Shown here piece by piece: positions 23,514-29,735 of a stretch of 43,178 nt of DNA. The stretch is from CAZCYE01 sp964502775 (GTDB lineage Bacteria > Actinomycetota > Acidimicrobiia > IMCC26256 > PALSA-555): positions 1-43,178 of the forward strand of contig CAZCYE010000003.1 in assembly GCA_964502775.1 (NCBI GenBank). The letters run 5' to 3'. Numbering within the stretch: the stretch's first letter is position 1; each line of letters begins with the position of its first letter. Below the pieces are notes generated by a model. It was not told the DNA's origin. It did not search any database and worked only from the letters and a program-made list of their open reading frames with translations. A program made the translations under genes and the position numbers.

Positions 23514-24592
23514 CACGTCGTCCAACCTATCGCCGAGAACACTGAGTCGATTCGTCTCGGCAGGTCGTCGAGTGACAGCTCGGCACGGATGACGGCCAGG
23601 CTCTGCTCGCGCGCTCGGAGATCAGGTTGCTCGAGCTCCGCCACCACACGCGGGGGGTCATCGAGCGGGAGGACGCAGAGACCGAGGGCGATGAGCTCGT
23701 CCAGGGCTGGATACTCTCCCGTGACCACTGGACGCTCGGCGAGGATGCCCTCGATCACGGCGTTGCCGAATCCTTCCCAACTCGACGGCATCACCACGAG
23801 ATCCGACGCCGCGTAGGCGTCCTCGCTCCGATCGAACCGTCCCTGGATCACGGGGATCCGCGCGTTCGACACCAGACGGCGAAGCTCGCTCTCGTACCCA
23901 TCTTCCGCCGGCCCAGTGATCCAGTAGTGCACGTTCCGTTCCGGGACCAGCGCGGCGATCTGCTCGGCGAACGCGATACCGCCGCCCACGTTCTTGCGCG
24001 GGATCGCCCTGGTCGGCTGAACCAGGAGCAGGTCAGCGGGCTCCAGCCCGAGAGCCCGCCTCGTCTCGTCTCGGGCGCCGGCGGGTGCGCCGATCTCGAA
24101 GGCGTTCCGGATCGTGAATGCGGAGTACCCGCGATCCTCGAGCGCGCGCCGAGCATTGTCGTTGATCGTCACGTGGAGCGAGTCGGCTCGGTGCGGTGGG
24201 TACCCGTCCAGATGTGCGAGTTGAGGTCGTTCCCACGGAAGATCGTGGTGGTGGAACAGCACCCTGCCTTGGTGCGTTCCGAGCACCGTTGACGTCGTTC
24301 GTGCCGCCGCGAGGTTGAGCGGCAAGGAGCACAGGTTCTCGACCACTACGAGCTCTGTGCCTGAGAGGGCGGCTGCCAGCGCGTCCGGTTCCGGCACCAC
24401 GCCGCCCACGGGTTCCACTGCGAGGAAGGGCAGCCAGACGTCGTCAGGACGAAGACCCTCGAACTCTCCCGCGACTCGCCGCACCGAGAATCCGAGCTCT
24501 CGTAGCGCCCACTCCCACTTGGTCGCTTCGACTGATACCCCGTCGGTGCCGCCGAGCCGGTACGACACGAAGGTCGCGATGGGTGAACTCAT
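23510..24592 (-). CDS. GT-B glycosyltransferase (GT4-like)
   Basis: A 360-residue glycosyltransferase. The N-terminal half has VSYRLGGTDGVSVEATKWEWAL, the usual acceptor-side entry of GT4 enzymes, and HHHDLPWERP. The C-terminal donor-binding half has QPTRAIPRKNVGGGIAFAE, HYWITGPAEDGYESEL, YAASDLVVMPSSWEGFGNAVIEGILAERPVV (the E-x7-E region) and a short tail. It would move a sugar from a nucleotide donor to an unknown acceptor on the cytoplasmic side. It follows the unknown gene at 24612 after 19 bases and overlaps the small membrane protein gene. Confidence 0.85.
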   Translation of the reverse strand: MSSPIATFVSYRLGGTDGVSVEATKWEWALRELGFSVRRVAGEFEGLRPDDVWLPFLAVEPVGGVVPEPDALAAALSGTELVVVENLCSLPLNLAAARTTSTVLGTHQGRVLFHHHDLPWERPQLAHLDGYPPHRADSLHVTINDNARRALEDRGYSAFTIRNAFEIGAPAGARDETRRALGLEPADLLLVQPTRAIPRKNVGGGIAFAEQIAALVPERNVHYWITGPAEDGYESELRRLVSNARIPVIQGRFDRSEDAYAASDLVVMPSSWEGFGNAVIEGILAERPVVTGEYPALDELIALGLCVLPLDDPPRVVAELEQPDLRAREQSLAVIRAELSLDDLPRRIDSVFSAIGWTTW

Positions 24593-24611
24593 CGCCCGTG
24601 TGCTGGGCGAG

Positions 24612-25292
24612 TCAGCGCGGCTTGCGTTCCGTGAGGAAGGCGAGACGGCGGTTGGTCGCGTCCAGCACGGCGCGAGCAGCTGCGGTCTCGGGTGACTGGA
24701 GCACGAGTGCGGAGCCGACGAGGCGCTGCTCCATCGGCGGATCGATCCACACGAGGGAGACGATCACGACATCTTGGCTGCCGATTCGGACAAGTTCGAC
24801 GGCCTCGAGGTCAAATCCAACTGCAGCCGATTCGAGTTGGCACAACGCGTCGAGCGCAGCCGAGGCGACGAGCCGGGGCCGAGCGCCAGAGGCAGCCGAG
24901 CCTTCGGCAAAGCCGGTGACCTCGTGCTCGCCGAGCGCGAGTGATACACGCATCGCGACCCGGGTTCCCTGAGCATGGGATTGCACCGAAGAGATGGCGG
25001 GCCGGGCCACGGCACTCGGCGCCTCACTCGCGGGGTCCGACCCGTTGTTCGCGAGTTGGACGACAGAGACGATGCGACGATCGAACTCGAGGCCGAACGA
25101 CGCCAGCGCGACCGATTGGATGTCACGCACGACCTGCTTGGGGTGTTTTCCCATGCGCGCCAGCACGTGCACTTCCACGGGGCGGGACAGCGAGTCGGCG
25201 ACGATGCGGCAGGCGACGATCTCGGGGAGGCGGCAGATCTCAGCTTCAACGGACGGCAGATCGAACGCCGCTTCGATTTCCGGGTCGGGCAT
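24612..25292 (-). CDS. Conserved-looking two-domain protein of unknown function
   Basis: A 226-residue soluble protein. Residues 1-65 form an alpha/beta unit (EIEAEICRLPEIVACRIV-like start, VEVHVLARMGKHPKQVVRDIQS, FDRRIVSVVQL). Residues ~105-215 form a second unit (AMRVSLALGEHEVTGFAEG, ARPRLVASAALDAL, VELVRIGSQDVVIVSLVWI). The two are joined by an Ala/Ser-rich linker. It has no signal peptide or TM segment. The start ATG at 25292 has a strong AGGAGG ribosome-binding site. It heads the left-facing operon with the glycosyltransferase and diverges from peptide B. I have the impression of related proteins near HD-GYP genes in other actinobacteria, but cannot verify it here. Confidence 0.72.
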   Translation of the reverse strand: MPDPEIEAAFDLPSVEAEICRLPEIVACRIVADSLSRPVEVHVLARMGKHPKQVVRDIQSVALASFGLEFDRRIVSVVQLANNGSDPASEAPSAVARPAISSVQSHAQGTRVAMRVSLALGEHEVTGFAEGSAASGARPRLVASAALDALCQLESAAVGFDLEAVELVRIGSQDVVIVSLVWIDPPMEQRLVGSALVLQSPETAAARAVLDATNRRLAFLTERKPR

Positions 25293-25622
25293 CCCGAAGA
25301 TCCTCCTGCGCTAATGGGCGCCATCGGGGCAATTGGAGGATACGGAACCCTGCCGCCCGTGACGAGGATACCTTCGCGCGGACAGTGGTGCCGTGGCTAC
25401 ATTCGGGCTTGCGAACTCGCCCGGTATCCACGAGACTTGCGTGGCTGAAGTGACGGTAGCGAAGCCAACGTGACCAATGTTGCCAGGGAGGTGAGCGAAG
25501 GAAGAGGACGGATCGGGCAGGGCCTCGGATGAATTGGGGCTGAAGAGCCTTGAAGCGGAGCGTCACCTCTCCGGCCTCTAGCGGAGCCGGCGGGAGTTCC
25601 TCACGATTGGGGGGGATTCACT
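25293..25622. other. 330-bp divergent intergenic region, lower G+C
   Basis: It lies between the left-facing gene at 25292 and the right-facing peptide B, so it must hold two promoters. G+C is visibly below the window average. I see a CCACG-7-CGTGG hairpin (near 25429-25445), a CCGGC-10-GCCGG hairpin close to 25572-25591 and a G-rich ribosome-binding stretch before 25623. No consensus promoter and no match to the conserved elements of cyclic-di-GMP or cyclic-di-AMP riboswitches was found. Confidence 0.5.
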
Positions 25623-26330
25623 GTGAAGAAGGTGATTGCCCGTCTCGCGCTTATCGGGTCAAGCATCGCTGCGATCGTTCTCGCCGGTGGTGCTGGCAAG
25701 GGACTGCGCTAGTAGTTCACATCCTGACGAAATGCTCTGAGGTCCTGCCCGCTCCGTCCTCTACTTCCCGAGATGTGATGTTGGGCCTGTCTCGCTTCCG
25801 GGCGTATTGCTTCACCATCGGTACTGCCGCGTGTGCTCTGGGCACGTGCCTCGGAGTGTTCGGGCCCATGCCTGTGCTCGAGCCGATTCTTGTACTAGGC
25901 GTGCTCTTCGCAGTCGCCGAGAACAGCAGCGTCGAGCTACCGAATCGTTCAAGTCTCAGCGCAAGTCTCATGCTGGGCATGGCAGCGGTAGTTGTTTTCA
26001 GCGATGAAGCAGCAGTTCTCGGTCCGCTGTTCGTCGGAATGTTTGGGTGTGCCTATCTACCTCAGATCCGGAATCGGCAGTGGGCCAAGGTCTTCTTCAA
26101 CCTTGGAAACTTCGGCCTCTCAACCGCTGCGGCGGCACTTGTCTTTGCCGGAGTGCCTGTTCAGGTCGACGATTCGATCGGACTGCAGTTGCTCGCATCG
26201 ATTGCGGCAGCGTTAACCTTTGCAACGGTCAACTCTCTCCTTCTCGTTCCTGCCGTTTCGATCCTGACAGGCAAGGGGAAGCGCGCCGTCCTTCAAGAGA
26301 TGTGGGTGAGCGACGCGCAGATTCTGCCCT
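25320..26330. other. Low-G+C segment covering peptide B and the sensor half of the HD-GYP-like gene
   Basis: Hand counts of single 60-base lines give 53-57% G+C here (lines at 25621, 25921, 26041) against 68% at 26581 in the same gene. The change to high G+C comes close to the codons for PFAFLG (26327-26344). Codons rare elsewhere, such as TTA and AGT, also appear. Confidence 0.7.
25623..25712 (+). CDS. 29-residue hydrophobic peptide (peptide B)
   Basis: GTG at 25623 is preceded by a G-rich ribosome-binding stretch (a run of G ending about 7 bases upstream); TAG is at 25710-25712. The product has a basic start (MKKVIAR), a hydrophobic core (LIGSSIAAIVLAG) and the C-terminus GAGKGLR. Length, charge layout and ending match peptide A at 4405-4494 (C-terminus GAGIKWR). 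The HD-GYP-like membrane gene starts 65 bases later with no terminator between, so the two may be cotranscribed. It might be a membrane peptide that acts on the neighbouring sensor, or the precursor of a short secreted signal. No known family is recognised. Confidence 0.55.
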   Translation: MKKVIARLALIGSSIAAIVLAGGAGKGLR

Positions 26331-27097
26331 TCGCGTTCTTGGGAGCCGTACTCGGTCGTCTCTACGTCGACATTGGTGCGCTCATCGTTCCGCTCATCGT
26401 CGTTCCGATCTTCATCGCGCGTCAGGCGTTCGCCTCGTACCTCGAATTGCGTGCCGCGCACGAAGCCACGCTCTCGACGCTCGTGCTCGCACTCGAGTCG
26501 AAGGACCGTTACACGGCCGGGCACGTCGAGCGCGTCGCCAACTTCTCCCACCAAATCGGCCTCGAGTTGGGACTGCGGCCCGGTCGACTCGAGCGGCTCC
26601 GCCAGGCGGCCCTGATGCACGACATCGGCAAGCTCATCGTGCCCAACCAACTGCTCAACAAGCCCGGTCGGCTCACACCGTCGGAGTACGAGCGCATCCG
26701 AGCGCACGAGCACGTCTCGGTGGAGCTGATGCGCCGCATCGACTTCCTCGCTCCGCTTGCGCCGAGCATCGCGGCCGAGCAGGACCATGAGCCGGAGACC
26801 CCGCTCGAGAGTCGGATCATCCACGTCGCCGATGCGTTCGACGCCATGACGTCCACTCGGTCGTACCGTCGGGCGCTCACGCAGGAGGTCGCGATAGCGG
26901 AGCTCCGCGCGAAGTCCGGTACCCAGTTCGACCTCGAGTGTGCCGAGGCGCTGATCCGGGTGATCGAGCGCTCGGGTGTCCGCTATGGCGATGGCCATGA
27001 GGAGTCCCGGGCCGACTTCTCGGTGCCGCCGCCGGTCGTGGGTACCGGCTCGGCCGGATTGGGCGACCTGGAGGGGCAAGACGAGGTCCGGTCGTGA
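25778..27097 (+). CDS. Multi-TM HD-GYP-like protein lacking the GYP segment
   Basis: A 439-residue protein. Residues 1 to ~215 contain about seven hydrophobic segments (for example PVLEPILVLGVLFAVAEN and FAFLGAVLGRLYVDIGALIV) like the sensors at 4604 and 29732. The C-terminal domain begins as a normal HD-GYP: YTAGHVERVANFS, LMHDIGKLIVP (H281, D282), LNKPGRLTPSEYERIRAHEHVSVELM. The HH..DG.GYP loop is missing; the frame goes from LAPSIAAEQDHE (H337) directly to SRIIHVADAFDAMTSTRSYRRAL. HD-GYP proteins hydrolyse cyclic di-GMP; loss of this loop makes activity doubtful. ATG at 25778 is used (GTG at 25775 is possible). It overlaps the next gene by GTGA. Confidence 0.87.
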   Translation: MLGLSRFRAYCFTIGTAACALGTCLGVFGPMPVLEPILVLGVLFAVAENSSVELPNRSSLSASLMLGMAAVVVFSDEAAVLGPLFVGMFGCAYLPQIRNRQWAKVFFNLGNFGLSTAAAALVFAGVPVQVDDSIGLQLLASIAAALTFATVNSLLLVPAVSILTGKGKRAVLQEMWVSDAQILPFAFLGAVLGRLYVDIGALIVPLIVVPIFIARQAFASYLELRAAHEATLSTLVLALESKDRYTAGHVERVANFSHQIGLELGLRPGRLERLRQAALMHDIGKLIVPNQLLNKPGRLTPSEYERIRAHEHVSVELMRRIDFLAPLAPSIAAEQDHEPETPLESRIIHVADAFDAMTSTRSYRRALTQEVAIAELRAKSGTQFDLECAEALIRVIERSGVRYGDGHEESRADFSVPPPVVGTGSAGLGDLEGQDEVRS

Positions 27098-28269
27098 ACC
27101 GCCCGATGCGCTTCCTGGCAATCTTCGGCGTGGCGCTCGGCGCCGCAGCCGTCGCCGCGCTCGCGGATGCCCCCGCGCATGCGGTCGATCTGGTGGTGTT
27201 GGGCGGCGCGCTCGTGGCATCGGAGCAGCTGGAGCTGCGACCGACCGGCCGAGCGGCGCTCCCGTTGTCCTTCGCTTTGGTGGTGGTGCTGGTGCGGGCG
27301 GCTACTCCCGGCGAGTTCGTCGTGATCGTGGGTGTCGGCCTGGCCGTGGCAATGCTGCTCCGACCAGGCTCGTACAGTGAGCGAGGACTGCTGTGGTGCG
27401 AGCGCCTGGCCGAGGGGCTGGGTGCAGGCGCGGTGTACCGACTGATCGCCGAGTCGTTCGGTAGCCAGCACTCGGAGGCCAGGGTGCTGGCCGCGCTCGC
27501 CGGCGCCGCGGTCACCCAGATCGTGGTGGCGGACCTCGTGGTGCTCGCGCGGGAGCACCGGTTGGCTCCCGTCCGAGCCCGGGGCGCCGATCTCGCCCTG
27601 GTCACGAGCGGCATGTTGATGGCCGTGGGCTACGGGGGCATCGGTGGCAGTGGCCGCCTCGGGCTCTGGGGGCCCTTGCTGTTCTCGATCCCGCTGCTCG
27701 CGGCGTGGTACTCGTTCGAGTTGCTCGAGCGCACGCGCCGAAGCTTCCGCCAGACGGTGCGCGCGTTGGGCGTCGCACCAGAGCTCGGTGGATTGGTGCG
27801 GCCGGGACACGTCGAGCGCGTGGCTCAACTCGCCGTCGACATGGGTCAGCACGTCGGTCTGTCGTTCGTCCAGCTCACCGATCTCGAGACCGCGGCCTGG
27901 TTGCATCACCTCGGTGCGGTGTGCCTTGACGAGCCCGCCGAGGGAGAGCAGCACGACCCGCGGGAGGTCGCCCGAGCGGGAGCATCCATGCTCCGTGCCA
28001 GTGAGGCACTCGCAGCGGCAGGGGAGGTGGTTGCCGCCGAACCGCTGTTGCACCGGATGGCACCCGGGATCGGGCCGTCGTCGTCAGCTGCACTTGCCGG
28101 GCAGATCCTCAAGGTCGCAAGCGCGTACGACGAGCTGACCGAAGGCGATCACGCCCATGCCGCGTGGGCCGTGGAGGCGCTGTACACCGGCCCCGGCTAC
28201 GTCTACGACGGGCGCGTGCTGGGCGCACTCGAGCGCGCACTCACCGCGCGCGGTTGGCTCACTGACTGA
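27094..28269 (+). CDS. Multi-TM protein with degenerate HD domain, paralogue of the preceding gene
   Basis: A 391-residue protein with about seven hydrophobic segments in the first 210 residues and a C-terminal domain that aligns with the previous protein: GHVERVAQLAVDMGQHVGL matches YTAGHVERVANFSHQIGLELGL. At the catalytic HD the sequence is WLHHLGAV (H271-H272), so the metal-binding Asp is lost. The region that should hold the K, H and GYP motifs is short and not conserved, yet ILKVASAYDELTEG still matches the VADAFDAMTS helix. It is probably a non-catalytic partner or a signal receptor without enzyme activity. It is translationally coupled to the upstream gene (GTGA) and converges on DUF5317 with an 11-base overlap. 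Confidence 0.82.
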   Translation: MNRPMRFLAIFGVALGAAAVAALADAPAHAVDLVVLGGALVASEQLELRPTGRAALPLSFALVVVLVRAATPGEFVVIVGVGLAVAMLLRPGSYSERGLLWCERLAEGLGAGAVYRLIAESFGSQHSEARVLAALAGAAVTQIVVADLVVLAREHRLAPVRARGADLALVTSGMLMAVGYGGIGGSGRLGLWGPLLFSIPLLAAWYSFELLERTRRSFRQTVRALGVAPELGGLVRPGHVERVAQLAVDMGQHVGLSFVQLTDLETAAWLHHLGAVCLDEPAEGEQHDPREVARAGASMLRASEALAAAGEVVAAEPLLHRMAPGIGPSSSAALAGQILKVASAYDELTEGDHAHAAWAVEALYTGPGYVYDGRVLGALERALTARGWLTD

Positions 28270-28813
28270 CCGCGCGCCGACTCTTGGTGCGCCGGCTCTG
28301 GAAGTACGCGAGCTCGCACACGCCGACGCCCAGGACCAGGTCGCCGAACGAGATCAACATGTCGAAGGGCTCCGGTAGGAGGATCTTGTCGCCGAGGATG
28401 CCGAGCAGGTCCTCCTCGCTCGCCTGACGGTGCTTGACCGTCTGCTCCACCGGCTTGCGGATCCGGTTGCCCTGCGCGTCGTTGCCGATCGGCTTGGTGG
28501 GCATTCCCTGGTTGAGCCCGATCACCAGCGCGTTCATCGCGATTCCGATGGCGATGATCCCGAAGCCTCGTGCGAAGACGTTGGCCAGGCAGAAGGCGAG
28601 GATCAGGGCGTACGACGCCATCAGCGCGGCAAAGCCGATGGTCTCGATCTGATCTTTGGGGATGTCGACGTATTCGAGGGCGATCTGGATGCCAAAGCCG
28701 ACGAGGAGCATCCAAGGTGCCATCACCCGCACGCGAGCCAGTCGGGCGAAGCTTCCACGCGTCAGGATCACGACGAGAGCGGCCGCCGCGATCGTGAAGA
28801 CGAACAGCCACAC
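28259..28813 (-). CDS. DUF5317 family membrane protein (second of two)
   Basis: A 184-residue membrane protein with about five hydrophobic segments. The family features are TRGSFARLARVRVMAPWMLLVGFGIQIALE, then LANVFARGFGIIAIGIAMNALVIGLNQGMP, and PEPFDMLISFGDLVLGVGVCELAYF near the C-terminus. These match the first copy at 3606-4190. The family's function is unknown. This copy has an extra charged cytoplasmic-type segment (KPIGNDAQGNRIRKPVEQTVKHRQASEEDLL, residues ~106-136). It converges on the degenerate HD gene and diverges from the sigma factor gene, with 205 bases between. Confidence 0.85.
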   Translation of the reverse strand: MWLFVFTIAAAALVVILTRGSFARLARVRVMAPWMLLVGFGIQIALEYVDIPKDQIETIGFAALMASYALILAFCLANVFARGFGIIAIGIAMNALVIGLNQGMPTKPIGNDAQGNRIRKPVEQTVKHRQASEEDLLGILGDKILLPEPFDMLISFGDLVLGVGVCELAYFQSRRTKSRRAVSQ

Positions 28814-28937
28814 GCCATGACGCTAGCGATCGGCGGCCTCGGCGGGATGGACTGATCGTCCTGCTCGGTCCGCGAGCTCCGGCCGAGACTCTTCGCGGCC
28901 GTCTTCGTGACGTGTTTCGTGGTGGCTATTTCTTCCC

Positions 28938-28990
28938 GATCCCCGTAGACAGGATCGAACCGCGTGGTTATGTTCGCCGGGCCGGGGATC
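28938..28990. promoter_or_regulatory. Nested inverted repeats upstream of the sigma factor gene
   Basis: GATCCCCG (28938-28945) and CGGGGATC (28983-28990) form an 8-bp inverted repeat. Inside it CGAAC (28956-28960) and GTTCG (28972-28976) form a second one with an 11-base spacer. Both lie within 81 bases of the sigma factor start, where an operator would be expected. The 11-base spacing does not fit an actinobacterial SOS box (4-base spacer). Confidence 0.35.
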
Positions 28991-29018
28991 CCGGGCGGGA
29001 AGTCGGAGAGGCGGGACC

Positions 29019-29735
29019 ATGGGGATGCCGAGCAGTACCCCGAATCATGACCGCGACGAGTTCGCGCTCTTGATTGCTCACTATCGAGACGATGCCTACC
29101 GGTTGGCTCGGCGCCTGGTGAGAAGCGACGCCGAGGCCGAGGATCTCACCCAGACCGCGGTGTTGAACACCTTGCGGCGCGCTGAGCACATTCAGAGCGC
29201 GGGTCACGTGAAGGCGTACCTGCTCACGACCGTTCGCAACCTCTGGCGGAACCACCTGCGCGCCCAGAGTCGCCGCCGGTTCGTGAGTTCGGACACGGTC
29301 GAGCAGTTCCCGTCGGGCGACATTGGACCGGAGGAGCAGGCACTCACTGCCCTCGATGCGGCGCTGGCGGGCATTGCGTTTCGATCTCTCTCGGACACCA
29401 GTCGCGAGGTGATTCGGCTCCGCTACCTCGAGGGCTTGGGGTTCTCGGAGCTTGCTGACCAACTCGGGATCTCGCCGGTCGCGGCCCGTCAGCGGGCCCA
29501 TCGCGCCCGCGAGGAGCTCGTGGGCGCATGCATCGATTTCGCCGCCCGGGAGGGAAGCGGTGCGTGTGCGTGGGTGCGCGAGCGCTTCGGGCGGTACTTC
29601 CGTGGCCGGCTGACCCAGCCGACTCGAGCCCGCGTCGAGGGGCACTTGACGCGCTGTGCAGAGTGTCGCAACGGATACGACGACCTTGTGGATCTCTACG
29701 GCCGCCGCTTCTCGCGACTCAAGGGTGAAGCGTGA
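29019..29735 (+). CDS. ECF-type RNA polymerase sigma factor with C-terminal zinc finger
   Basis: A 238-residue protein. Region 2 is clear (LIAHYRDDAYRLARRLVRSDAEAEDLTQTAVLNTL, then AYLLTTVRNLWRNHLR), as is region 4 (LSDTSREVIRLRYLEGLGFSELADQLGISPVAARQRAHRAREEL). The C-terminal ~60 residues carry an anti-sigma-like zinc finger, H209-x3-C213-x2-C216 (HLTRCAECR), like the zf-HC2 domain usually found on separate anti-sigma factors. The sigma factor may thus be controlled by its own tail through redox or partner binding. ATG at 29019 has GGAGAGG upstream. It overlaps the multi-TM gene at 29732 by 4 bases, so that protein may be its membrane regulator. Confidence 0.9.
   Translation: MGMPSSTPNHDRDEFALLIAHYRDDAYRLARRLVRSDAEAEDLTQTAVLNTLRRAEHIQSAGHVKAYLLTTVRNLWRNHLRAQSRRRFVSSDTVEQFPSGDIGPEEQALTALDAALAGIAFRSLSDTSREVIRLRYLEGLGFSELADQLGISPVAARQRAHRAREELVGACIDFAAREGSGACAWVRERFGRYFRGRLTQPTRARVEGHLTRCAECRNGYDDLVDLYGRRFSRLKGEA

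Noticed and set aside
28956..28976. Possible LexA/SOS box CGAAC...GTTCG
   Set aside because: The spacer is 11 bases; actinobacterial SOS boxes have a 4-base spacer between the half sites.
28920..28990. tRNA-like T-arm on the minus strand (GGTTCGATCC near 28950)
   Set aside because: No matching acceptor, D or anticodon stems can be drawn around it.
28814..29018. A third 29-residue-type peptide gene upstream of the sigma factor
   Set aside because: Only a 13-codon frame and a Gly/Arg-rich frame are present; neither has the basic-hydrophobic-GxGK layout.
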